Source of the DNA: Leptospira harrisiae
GTDB lineage: Bacteria > Spirochaetota > Leptospiria > Leptospirales > Leptospiraceae
Assembly: GCF_002811945.1 (NCBI RefSeq)
Contig: NZ_NPDX01000001.1
Span: forward strand, 1,620,501 to 1,684,500
DNA: 64,000 nt
Reading direction: 5' to 3'
Part shown: positions 24,561 through 32,667 of the stretch, piece after piece
Position numbering within the stretch: the stretch's first letter is position 1
Layout: every line of letters starts with the position of its first letter
Program-made: the position numbers and the translations under genes
Notes under the pieces: model-generated
The model's input: the letters and a program-made list of their open reading frames with translations, nothing else
Database searches by the model: none
What the model was told of the DNA's origin: nothing

Positions 24561-24577
24561 TGCTAAAGAAATTAGCA
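24561..24577 (-). terminator. Small hairpin after the VWA gene, possible terminator
   Basis: TGCTAA-AGAAA-TTAGCA forms a 6-base-pair stem directly after the stop of the VWA gene (read on the minus strand), followed by the T-rich TTTCTC. The stem is AT-rich and short, so termination may be partial and could let some transcription continue into the PrsW-like gene. Confidence 0.35.
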
Positions 24578-25780
24578 CTAAACTAATCTTTTTACTGCCT
24601 TTCGTAAACCTTCAATGGTTAGGGGAAACATAGGAACAACATCTTCGATGGCTTCGATGGTGGGAGCTCCCCAAAAACGTTTTGGTTCGGGGTTGAGCCA
24701 AACAGATTCAGGGAAAAAACCAACTAATTCTTTCAAAGATTCAAGTCCACTTTTTGCCTTTCTTTGTTTTTCATCAGAACTTGCCGAATGATACGCATAA
24801 GGATTGTAAGGTGTTCCAGTTAATTCGTATGGAGCCATGTATGCATCGCCTACAAAAATCAATTTTGTATTTTTTCGAAATTTTTCTTCAAAATGTTTGA
24901 GAGAGATTCTGGACTGGAACTCATGGTTCTCATACAAGTATTCGTGGAAAATATTATGGAAAAAATAATTATGAACTTCTTTGAAATGATATAGTCCCAG
25001 GCTAGCACTAAAAAGTTTACTCACTCGTTCTGAATGAGGGGTCATACTCCCGCCTATGTCCATAATGAGCACAAGTCGGAGTGAGTTTTTGCGTTCTCTT
25101 TCTTCGACCAGTTCAATCTCACCGCCATTTTCGCAGGTTTTATCGATGGTCTTCTCTACATGGAGTTCTCTCCTTCCTTCTTTTTTTAGAAAGCGTAACT
25201 CTTTTAAAGCAAGTTGGATGGATCTTGTATCTAAAATTTCATCTTCCCGGTAAGCTTTGTATTTTCTTTCATTCCACGAACTCACCCCCGAACGATTTCC
25301 CTCCCCTTCCGTATTTCCTCCTATTGATATTCCATTGGGATTGAATCCTGAGTTTCCAAAAGGAGAAGTGCCGGAAGTTCCTACCCATTTATTTCCGCCG
25401 TCATGACGTTCTTTTTGTTCAGCCAATCGCTTTTTAAGCTCTTCAATGACTTCTTCCATACTCATATGAGGAGCATTCAACTTCTCAGCATCTGTTAAGT
25501 GTTTGGGAATATTATTTTCTAACCATTCAAATAAGGTATCTCGGAATTGAATTCTTTCTTCTTTCCATGAACCAAATGTTTTGGAAAAAGCTAAGTCATA
25601 ACTATCATAGTATTTTAGATCTTTTACAAAATTGAGCCGGCCCACTCTGTAGAGCTGGTCCAAATTCATATAACCAGACGGATCTGTTAATTTCCTTAGG
25701 GTGGCGAGGAAAGCTATAAGTTCTCCCGTTGAACAAGGAACAGATTCTCTGCGTAGATTGTAAAAAAAATCTAAAAACAT
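24578..25780 (-). CDS. VWA (CoxE-like) domain protein, MoxR partner
   Basis: 400 residues, soluble. Residues 1-130 are helical, a Gly/Ser/Asn-rich linker runs over about 130-170, and the von Willebrand factor A domain starts near 232. Its MIDAS site reads LIMDIGGSMTPH: Asp241 and Ser245 are kept but the middle Ser of DxSxS is Gly243. FVGDAYMAPYEL later supplies a conserved Asp. The pattern matches CoxE/YehP-type VWA proteins. These work with MoxR AAA+ ATPases as metal-dependent chaperone pairs that mature or remodel client proteins. The MoxR gene is immediately upstream, one base apart. The client is not evident; the large acidic protein encoded divergently is a candidate by position only. 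Confidence 0.85.
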   Translation of the reverse strand: MFLDFFYNLRRESVPCSTGELIAFLATLRKLTDPSGYMNLDQLYRVGRLNFVKDLKYYDSYDLAFSKTFGSWKEERIQFRDTLFEWLENNIPKHLTDAEKLNAPHMSMEEVIEELKKRLAEQKERHDGGNKWVGTSGTSPFGNSGFNPNGISIGGNTEGEGNRSGVSSWNERKYKAYREDEILDTRSIQLALKELRFLKKEGRRELHVEKTIDKTCENGGEIELVEERERKNSLRLVLIMDIGGSMTPHSERVSKLFSASLGLYHFKEVHNYFFHNIFHEYLYENHEFQSRISLKHFEEKFRKNTKLIFVGDAYMAPYELTGTPYNPYAYHSASSDEKQRKAKSGLESLKELVGFFPESVWLNPEPKRFWGAPTIEAIEDVVPMFPLTIEGLRKAVKRLV

Positions 25781-25781
25781 T

Positions 25782-26570
25782 TTAGTTCAAATAGACTCGG
25801 TAATCCTCTTCCGACTTAAATAAAGTCCCAGCAAAAGGAATTTTACTCGAATCTAAGGTTTCTCCGGAAACAAGTAGAACCTGAATCCAATCTAAAAGTT
25901 CGCTTGTTGACGGTTTTTTTCGAAGGCTTTCAATTTTTCTAATCGAATAAAACATCGCCAATGCTTTTTCCATAAACTCTGTTTCAATGGAAGGGTAATG
26001 AGCTTTGATGATTTCCTTCATTGCTTCGCGTTTGGGAAATTCTATATAATGAAAAATACAACGCCTTAAAAACGCATCAGGCAGTTCTTTTTCATTATTC
26101 GAAGTGATGATGACAATTGGCCTTTCTTTGGCGATGATATGTTCTTTGGTTTCCGGAATAAAAAATTCCATTTTATCCAATTCTAATAGTAAATCATTTG
26201 GAAATTCGATGTCCGCTTTATCAATTTCATCAATGAGAACCACAGCTTTGTGGGTTTGAGAAAAAGCTTCACCCAAGGCGCCAAGTCGGATATAGTTTTT
26301 CACATCGCGCACACGCAGCATGGCTTCCTCTTCAGGAAACCGGGAATCATTTAGTCTTGAAACAGCATCGTAAAAATAAAGACCCTCTTTCGCAAGACTT
26401 GTGGATTTGATATGCCATCGGTAGAATGGAACTTTTTTGGTCTCGGCAAGGAAACTTGCAAGCAGTGTCTTTCCAGTCCCTGGTTCTCCTTTTAGGAGGA
26501 GTGGTCGTTTTGTAATTTCCGCAACTTGGACCGCTTCTTTCAGATCTTCAGACAGGATGTAATCAGCCAT
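25782..26570 (-). CDS. MoxR-type AAA+ ATPase
   Basis: 262 residues from ATG 26570, which has AAAGG about seven bases upstream; a longer frame to 26618 lacks such a site. Walker A is GEPGTGKT at 28-35, Walker B is VVLIDEIDKAD near 111-121, sensor 1 is IVIITSNNEKELPDAFLRRC with the arginine finger region, and a short lid domain follows. MoxR ATPases form hexamers that remodel or insert cofactors into partner complexes, usually together with a VWA protein. The VWA gene starts one base after this stop, so they form a two-gene unit. This protein is shorter at the C-terminus than typical MoxR (about 320), though all ATPase motifs are present. Confidence 0.9.
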   Translation of the reverse strand: MADYILSEDLKEAVQVAEITKRPLLLKGEPGTGKTLLASFLAETKKVPFYRWHIKSTSLAKEGLYFYDAVSRLNDSRFPEEEAMLRVRDVKNYIRLGALGEAFSQTHKAVVLIDEIDKADIEFPNDLLLELDKMEFFIPETKEHIIAKERPIVIITSNNEKELPDAFLRRCIFHYIEFPKREAMKEIIKAHYPSIETEFMEKALAMFYSIRKIESLRKKPSTSELLDWIQVLLVSGETLDSSKIPFAGTLFKSEEDYRVYLN

Positions 26571-26680
26571 GGTATACCTTTTGGACTCCAATCTTTTTCG
26601 AAAAACAGGGGAATCCACTAAAAATTGCTTTTTGTAAGAAATTGAATTCCCATATTGAGGAATTGGAACGATAGTTAATT

Positions 26681-28591
26681 ATGGGCGATTTTGATAATAC
26701 GAAAAGGGCAATTGGCGTAGGGAAACTGGATGATTCTGCAAGAAAGGATATGTTCAATAAGTTTGTCAGTGCCGGCGGGGAGATCATAAAAGAAAAACAA
26801 CCGCCGAAAGAAGACGAAACAAAAAAAAATCGTCCCGAACCAAAGGTGCGCCAAAGTACAGTTTCTCGCGGAGGAGATGATAGCCGTTCGGGAAGTCGTG
26901 GAAACAACCAAAACAAATCTGATTCTGGAAATTCTCGCTCCCAAGCAGATTCCAAAGCACAATACGAAAGAGAAATCAGTAGTTTCTCCGCTCGGTTTGG
27001 AATCAAACTGAAGTGCTGGCTTGCACGGGTCACTTCTTTTGGATCGAGTGATCTAACTCCCAAGTTTATGCATGATTTTAGCATACGCGCTAAACAAGCA
27101 TTAATTGAACTTCAGTATAGCGGGAACGAACTTTTAGCCAATCAACAATACTCTCCACAACTGAGTAAGGCACTCGATAAAATTAATCCCCTACTTGTAG
27201 AATTGCTTGCAATGGGTCAAAAGTTATATAATGGCCCAGAGTTAACAGACATTACAGATCCGATCATGGTTGCGCCAGAATCACCTGTTGCCATCGAACG
27301 TGTCAAAAATCCAATTTATGCACTTTTTAAAAGAATGTACATACTTTATCCATACCAAGAGACTTTGAAAAAATCTTTTGTGCAAGCATTTGATGAGTTG
27401 CAAAAATTGGAAGGAAAACCTTCCCTAATTTATGCGAACAAAAAACGAAAAGTTACGCAAGAAATTGATAATCTCTTCGAAGGATTTTTTGACAGACTTT
27501 ATCTTGTAATCTTACGAGCTGAAAACAAAAATATACCACTTATTTCCCGTTATATGGAAAATCTTCTAGGTATTAATCCAGAAGATCGACCTGGACAAAG
27601 AAAATCAGGAGAAAATGTACCTGGTGGTAAAGAATTAGAAACTAAAGAAGACAAAAAAGACGAAGACTCCAAGGATGAGGATAAAAAAGAGGATGAAGTC
27701 CCTCTTTCCAAAGAACAGGCGTATGGACTACGTTTAATGCAAATGTATTCTATTCCTAAACTTCGGAAAAAATTTGATCCTAAAAATGAATATTCCAACA
27801 TACCTGATTCTGACAAAGCACTGCTTGCTTTATTTTACTTTTATGAATTCGATGATGAATATTCCTTTGTGATGACCACAAAAAAGATCGATATTAAACC
27901 TGGCTCGATTAACGGAGTGAAGGTGGATTATCGACAGAAAATGTTGGACATTTATGAAGGTACAAGAACCATCATTGATCAATTTCGAATTTATAATGAC
28001 ATTCTAAGAGAATTAGAAAAACACAAAGCAAACCCTGGCGCCAATTATATTGAAGCATCAAAGAAATTAACAGGAATTGAACAAAAACGTACTGGACAAT
28101 CAAGAACGGTACGTTTGGCCATTAAAGAATTTAGTTTAAAATCCAGAGATTCCCTACTTGTGCTCATTAAAGATATGAAAGGCAAAAAGGAAATTGTGGC
28201 GAATATGAATGACGTTTTGACTTTAGATTCAATGGAGTCTCGCAAACGACTTAATAAAAAACCGGTCAAACAATGTATCATGGAATCCTATTGTTATCTG
28301 ATGGCCTTGTATGACAGATTAGAAACTGGAGACTTGTTTGGTGGACTTGTCGAACTCACTCCAGAACAAATGAAAGCATCTTTTGGTGTGGACATGGGAA
28401 CAGGCAATGTTGAATCCAGTGGAACAGAACTTGCTGATTTGGAAAAGGAAACAAATGAAATTGTTACTTCGAGTAAAACTGGAACTGAGACGGAAAGTAC
28501 GGATGCTGACGAAACTTCTTCAGATGAAGAAAATGACAGTTCTGACGATCCTTTAGATGATGACATATTACCATCGGGGAATCCATTTTAA
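26681..28591 (+). CDS. Large acidic protein of unknown function, partly disordered
   Basis: 636 residues, cytoplasmic, no signal or membrane segment. I do not recognise a named family. An N-terminal motif, KLDDSARKDMFNKFVSAGGE (residues 15-34), is followed by a charged, Ser/Gly/Asn-rich disordered stretch to about 95. A helical domain runs over about 95-310, a KED-rich linker over 318-343, and a second helical domain over about 345-560. The C-terminal tail of about 70 residues is very acidic (TSSDEENDSSDDPLDDD). Such a layout suits a scaffold. It is divergent from MoxR/VWA, and its stop overlaps the ATG of the nitrilase-fold gene by one base (TAATG), so those two are coupled. The pattern suggests a lineage-specific spirochete protein. 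Confidence 0.7.
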   Translation: MGDFDNTKRAIGVGKLDDSARKDMFNKFVSAGGEIIKEKQPPKEDETKKNRPEPKVRQSTVSRGGDDSRSGSRGNNQNKSDSGNSRSQADSKAQYEREISSFSARFGIKLKCWLARVTSFGSSDLTPKFMHDFSIRAKQALIELQYSGNELLANQQYSPQLSKALDKINPLLVELLAMGQKLYNGPELTDITDPIMVAPESPVAIERVKNPIYALFKRMYILYPYQETLKKSFVQAFDELQKLEGKPSLIYANKKRKVTQEIDNLFEGFFDRLYLVILRAENKNIPLISRYMENLLGINPEDRPGQRKSGENVPGGKELETKEDKKDEDSKDEDKKEDEVPLSKEQAYGLRLMQMYSIPKLRKKFDPKNEYSNIPDSDKALLALFYFYEFDDEYSFVMTTKKIDIKPGSINGVKVDYRQKMLDIYEGTRTIIDQFRIYNDILRELEKHKANPGANYIEASKKLTGIEQKRTGQSRTVRLAIKEFSLKSRDSLLVLIKDMKGKKEIVANMNDVLTLDSMESRKRLNKKPVKQCIMESYCYLMALYDRLETGDLFGGLVELTPEQMKASFGVDMGTGNVESSGTELADLEKETNEIVTSSKTGTETESTDADETSSDEENDSSDDPLDDDILPSGNPF

Positions 28592-29301
28592 TGGCAGTCA
28601 TCAAAATCGCAATTTATCAAAAGAACTTACACAAACGTATTAGCCCAGAGGAAATTTCCAAAATCCAACAATCAAAGGCTCACTTTTTAATTTTACCCGA
28701 AGGTTTTCCTCATTTTTTTCAAAGTGAATCACCTGAGAGTGCCACCAAACACGAAAAGGAATACCAAGACCATCTGTTGGAAATTTCTGAAAGTTTTCCT
28801 GGTGTGATCCTTGGCGGAAGCCATTATCGTAAAAATGAACAAGGACAATTGGTTTCCGTATTACCTATTGTCCAATCCTTAGTTCTAGTTGACTTTTATG
28901 AAAAAAAATCTCCCTCTTCGTTGAACGAACCCGGTGTGACTCCGGGAAAAACGGAATCAATTTTTATAATGGGTGGCCTTCGTTTTGGACTTCTTGTCGG
29001 TGAAGATTTAGAAAATAAATCCATTTGGGATGAATTTAAAAAAGAAGATATTGAAATTATATTTTATCTTTCGTCTGCAGATCAAAAACGATCTTACGAA
29101 GAAGATTTAACTTTTTTTGAATCTCTTGCAAAAGAAAAATCAGTTCATATCATTCGTGTTTGTGGTCCATCAGAAGGAAAACCTGCAAGAAGTTTATATG
29201 CATCACCGTCTGGAATCAATTGGAAAGTTGGAAAAATCGAAGAAGATAAAGATGTATTAAAAACTTTATCTGTAAACGTAATGAGGAGTTATTTGTTATA
29301 A
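28591..29301 (+). CDS. Nitrilase-fold protein lacking the catalytic cysteine
   Basis: 236 residues. The carbon-nitrogen hydrolase layout is visible: the catalytic Glu in FLILPEGFP (Glu37), the Lys region in FYEKKSPSS (Lys105/106), and the elbow where the nucleophile should be, RFGLLVGEDLEN. That site normally reads G-V-x-I-C-x-D; here residue 137 is Gly (codon GGT, one base from TGT), so the enzyme cannot form the usual thioester. It is also shorter than normal members (about 260-280). It may be a pseudoenzyme that binds a ligand or partner. It is translationally coupled to the preceding large acidic protein. A terminator hairpin follows. Confidence 0.75.
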   Translation: MAVIKIAIYQKNLHKRISPEEISKIQQSKAHFLILPEGFPHFFQSESPESATKHEKEYQDHLLEISESFPGVILGGSHYRKNEQGQLVSVLPIVQSLVLVDFYEKKSPSSLNEPGVTPGKTESIFIMGGLRFGLLVGEDLENKSIWDEFKKEDIEIIFYLSSADQKRSYEEDLTFFESLAKEKSVHIIRVCGPSEGKPARSLYASPSGINWKVGKIEEDKDVLKTLSVNVMRSYLL

Positions 29302-29308
29302 ATTATCT

Positions 29309-29350
29309 ATTGGGACAAATGGAAAAACACTCTGTCCCAATTTCTTTTGT
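29309..29350 (+). terminator. Rho-independent terminator (hairpin plus T-rich tail)
   Basis: ATTGGGACA (29309-29317) pairs perfectly with TGTCCCAAT (29333-29341) around a 15-base loop and is followed by TTCTTTTGTT. It lies just after the nitrilase-fold gene and before the convergent lspA end, and is placed to end transcription from the plus strand. Confidence 0.6.
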
Positions 29351-29365
29351 TATCTAAATGATTCT

Positions 29366-29926
29366 TTATTTTTTATCTAATTCTTTCCAGTCCATCGTAA
29401 AAAGAAGGATCACAATTCCAATAGAGACACAAGAGTCTGCCACATTAAATGCAGGCCAACGATCGAAGAGTAGAAAATTTGGCCACTCAAAGTCTAAAAA
29501 GTCTACTACACCAATGAATTCAATACCTGGTTTTTCAGGAGTGAATCCAAATCGAAATCCAACACCTGGAATTTTTACGAAGAATTTATCCAAAAAGTTT
29601 CCAAAGGCACCCGCCATCACAAAATTCCATCCCCAGGCATTTCCCAAATCAGCATTTTGCCAACGGTAAAAGATAAGAAATACAATCGCAAAGCCTGTCG
29701 CAAATAAAGATGGAAGTGCATTGTCCTGAAAAAGGCCAAATACAAAACCCGTATTGAATGTTAAAGACAATCTGAAAAAATCACCTAACACGGGAATACT
29801 TTCATGTGCTACCATTTTTGTTATAATGATATATTTAGATAGTAGATCTAAAAAAAGGCCAACTAGAACAAAGGCCAAGTATCCAGGTTTAAATACGGAA
29901 AAAAATGGGGTTTTAGGTAGATTCAT
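29366..29926 (-). CDS. lspA: Lipoprotein signal peptidase (signal peptidase II)
   Basis: 186 residues, four membrane segments. LspA cleaves prolipoproteins before the lipid-modified cysteine in the inner membrane. Family motifs are present: [10 protein letters not shown] (the NxGxAF-like region), GAFGNFLDK (normally GxxGNxxDR), VVDFLDF with the first catalytic Asp and FNVADSCV with the second. The many lipoproteins in this window would be its substrates. A longer than usual loop of about 20 residues ([11 protein letters not shown]) lies between the GNxxD motif and the catalytic Asp. The gene starts 18 bases after the ABC1-kinase gene stop and may be co-transcribed with it. Confidence 0.94.
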   Translation of the reverse strand: MNLPKTPFFSVFKPGYLAFVLVGLFLDLLSKYIIITKMVAHESIPVLGDFFRLSLTFNTGFVFGLFQDNALPSLFATGFAIVFLIFYRWQNADLGNAWGWNFVMAGAFGNFLDKFFVKIPGVGFRFGFTPEKPGIEFIGVVDFLDFEWPNFLLFDRWPAFNVADSCVSIGIVILLFTMDWKELDKK

Positions 29927-29944
29927 AAATTAGAGAAGGTCCGT

Positions 29945-31579
29945 TTATTTTTGTTTCCAATAACTTAGACTTGATTTGGCTAAAGACCAAAAACTCAGTC
30001 CTGATAGTATATAAAATAATATGCTTGGTTCTTTCCAGAATTTTTCCGAATAATACATTCCGAAAAAGAAAAATATCGAACCCAAAGCACCAAAGGTGAA
30101 TATTTCTTTTAGTCTAAGCTCCTCTTTTCTTGTAGAATCAGGGGTTTGAAATTCTCCCCGATTCCATTTGTATAAAAAATCATTTAATTCTTTGGGTAAA
30201 GAAAATAGGCTTGTGATGAATTCTTCTCCTTCGTCTTTCCAAAGTTTTTTTAAGGAACTTCCCTTGAGAACAATTTGAGAAAATGGTTTTTCAGCATAGT
30301 CAATCATTGAGCGAGTTGGGTCAAGGTAGGATGAATTTCCAAGCAACAGAGCAAGGACCCGGTGCAGGCTAAGGAAATTTGGTGGTAATTTGAGACTGGA
30401 AAGTAGACGTTTTAAACTCACCTGAATTTCTTTTAAAAAACGAAGGTCTTCGGCTGGCCTTAGTGTATCCAGCCCAATATTTCTAAAATGATCTGTGGAT
30501 TCTAAAATGCGATTGAGTTTCTCTAGGGAATATTTAACAATCTGAATTAATTCTTCTTTTGATAATGATTCTGTAACAGCACCTAATTCGAATAAGGATT
30601 CGGTGATTAAGTGATAGTCTTTTCGCATAGCCCCAATTAAAATTCTTTCTAAAATTCGTGTTTCCTCTTCGGAAATGGATTGTACTGCGCCGAAGTCGAT
30701 AAAACAAAGTTCACCTGATTCCATAAAAATTAAATTCCCTGGATGTGGATCGGCGTGAAAAAAACGATATTCAAATATCATTAAGATATACGCACGAACT
30801 AGTTTTTCTAAATTCGGATTCTTTTTTGTATGAGGTTCGAATGGATTTAGTTCATAGATTTTTTTCCCCTCTACAAACTCGGTTACTAGTGTATGTTTAT
30901 TACATAGTTCATCAATTGGATTTGGAAAATAAAAATCTTTTTCCAACGCAAACAATTGTTTTGTATATTTTAGGTTTTTAAGTTCACTCCGAAGGTCAAG
31001 TTCAGAACGAATCATTGTGTTTAATTGTTCGTTTACTTCTTTTGCTGAAACTTTAAATACAAACCGATCAATGAGCCAAATGATCCGAGAAATCGTTTTT
31101 AAGTCACGAATGGCATCTTCTTCGATTTTAGGGTAAAGAGTTTTGATGGCAACTTTTTTATCGTTATAATAACCTATATGAACTTGGGCTGTGGAGGCAC
31201 TTGCATAAGAAGTTTTATCCAAATCGGTAAAAATTTCCTCCATGGATTTTCCATAATCGCTTAACCAGCGCTTATTGATCTCTTGAAATTCTCGGGGCGG
31301 AATTTTGTCCTGCAAATCTTGGAGTTCCCATAAAAATTCTTCCGGTAAAACATGAAATAAATTACTGATAAATTGCCCAATTTTAATGTAAACTCCTCCC
31401 ATTTGGAAAAATAAATTTTTTGTTTCCTTTCCCTTTCTTCTAAGAAACTGAATTCGAATGGATTCGTATTTACTTTGTGATGTAAATTTTTTTTTGATTT
31501 TGGCTAAAATGAGATACTGTAACCAAGTTTTGATCACAAATAGATAAATAGAAGCAGACCGATTTTTTTTTGTGTTCAT
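29945..31579 (-). CDS. ABC1/UbiB-family atypical kinase
   Basis: 544 residues. The family-defining KxGQ motif appears as YIKIGQFIS near residue 63-72. The alanine-rich nucleotide loop is ASASTAQVHIG and VAIKTLYP holds the ATP-binding Lys. The catalytic region is FFHADPHPGNLIF and the metal-binding region is CFIDFGAVQSIS. The C-terminus has two membrane helices (about 490-535), as in UbiB/COQ8. Proteins of this type support quinone-lipid biosynthesis through ATPase activity. With menaquinone made here by the mqn route (mqnA at 44808), a quinone-related role is reasonable but unproven. The ATG overlaps the stop of the oxidoreductase gene upstream by four bases. Confidence 0.88.
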   Translation of the reverse strand: MNTKKNRSASIYLFVIKTWLQYLILAKIKKKFTSQSKYESIRIQFLRRKGKETKNLFFQMGGVYIKIGQFISNLFHVLPEEFLWELQDLQDKIPPREFQEINKRWLSDYGKSMEEIFTDLDKTSYASASTAQVHIGYYNDKKVAIKTLYPKIEEDAIRDLKTISRIIWLIDRFVFKVSAKEVNEQLNTMIRSELDLRSELKNLKYTKQLFALEKDFYFPNPIDELCNKHTLVTEFVEGKKIYELNPFEPHTKKNPNLEKLVRAYILMIFEYRFFHADPHPGNLIFMESGELCFIDFGAVQSISEEETRILERILIGAMRKDYHLITESLFELGAVTESLSKEELIQIVKYSLEKLNRILESTDHFRNIGLDTLRPAEDLRFLKEIQVSLKRLLSSLKLPPNFLSLHRVLALLLGNSSYLDPTRSMIDYAEKPFSQIVLKGSSLKKLWKDEGEEFITSLFSLPKELNDFLYKWNRGEFQTPDSTRKEELRLKEIFTFGALGSIFFFFGMYYSEKFWKEPSILFYILSGLSFWSLAKSSLSYWKQK

Positions 31580-32616
31580 GGTTTTCGCCTATAAATTGAT
31601 TCTATCAAGTGTAAAATCTCGATATTATCCGAAAGTGTACCTTCCATTGTTTGTTTTCTGCCTTGAATCACTCGGAAAATTTCATCATAAATTCCAATAA
31701 ACGCATTCGATGTTTCTGGTTTGGGGAAATGTTTGGGAACAAATGGAACCAAACTACGAAAGTCTTGGTATAACTTGGAAGGTTCCGATTGGTAAAAAGA
31801 AAATCCATCGTTTGAACAAATGATTCGATTTGTATCTGTATGAATGTCTAACTCAAACTGGAAGTAATCTCGTTCGCCAGAAACATCTAAAAACACTTCC
31901 ACTCCGGACTGGTTTTGAAACCATGCAAGGGCTCGAGATTCCACTGTATTTTTTTTTGGTTTTTCTAACTTGGAATGGATTAATTTTGGATTCTCAACCA
32001 ACCAATGGATAAGATCAACTGCATGTGTTCCGTCGTGAAGTAACGGGCCGCCACCTAACTTCGAAAAGGCAAGCCCAGGGTTTTTTGCAGAAGTAAAAAC
32101 CGATGCTCGAATGGATTTTAGGTTTCCAAAAACTCCTTTTGTTAGTTGGTTTTTCACAAACTGGTAACTAGGATGGTAACGCCTTTCGTGATTGATCCAA
32201 ATTCTCGTTTTGTGTTTTTTTGCGTATTTTTGAATCCTCTTTGCGCCTTCTTCGGAAAGTGCCACGGGTTTTTCAATGAGTAAATTAGGAATTCCCGATT
32301 GGATGCAGTGGATGGCCCATTCTTCGTGATAGGCACTCGGCGTAGAGATTACAGCCAATTCGATAGGGCTAGGGAGGGAAGTTTTTTGTGGGTCCCTTGC
32401 AACTAACATTGCATCCGCATTCCATTGGGATTGGAAAATTTGGCATCTTTTTGGATCAGAATCGTATCCTTGGAGAAATTCAAATCGGTCTCTTCCCCAA
32501 TCCGATTGTAGGACACCCATATGGGTGCAAGGTTTTTTACGAAAAGGATCCCTTTCCAAACCGGAACAAATCCGTCCTAGACCGATCAGGATGGTTTTGA
32601 TTTTGGATCGTTTCAT
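31576..32616 (-). CDS. Gfo/Idh/MocA-family oxidoreductase
   Basis: 346 residues. The N-terminal Rossmann fold begins KTILIGLGRICSG (GxGxxxSG-type dinucleotide loop). It is followed by the EKPVALS motif (in LLIEKPVALSEEGAK), the family signature with the catalytic-region Lys. The C-terminal beta-sheet domain includes LHDGTHAVDLIHWL, where His and Asp sit in the substrate site. Members oxidise or reduce sugars and cyclitols with NAD(P). No sugar pathway is adjacent, so the substrate is open; a role in surface glycan synthesis is possible. The start lies 51 bases from the divergent murF start, so the two promoters overlap. It is coupled to the ABC1-kinase gene by a four-base overlap. Confidence 0.88.
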   Translation of the reverse strand: MKRSKIKTILIGLGRICSGLERDPFRKKPCTHMGVLQSDWGRDRFEFLQGYDSDPKRCQIFQSQWNADAMLVARDPQKTSLPSPIELAVISTPSAYHEEWAIHCIQSGIPNLLIEKPVALSEEGAKRIQKYAKKHKTRIWINHERRYHPSYQFVKNQLTKGVFGNLKSIRASVFTSAKNPGLAFSKLGGGPLLHDGTHAVDLIHWLVENPKLIHSKLEKPKKNTVESRALAWFQNQSGVEVFLDVSGERDYFQFELDIHTDTNRIICSNDGFSFYQSEPSKLYQDFRSLVPFVPKHFPKPETSNAFIGIYDEIFRVIQGRKQTMEGTLSDNIEILHLIESIYRRKP

Positions 32617-32667
32617 TTATCTTTTTCTTCCAAATCTTTCTTTCTGAAAGAAACTGGCGTAGAAGCT

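Noticed and set aside
26563..27084. A 173-codon minus-strand frame across the MoxR/acidic-protein divergent gap
   Set aside because: Mostly antisense to the acidic-protein gene; no motif, and it would collide with the MoxR start region.
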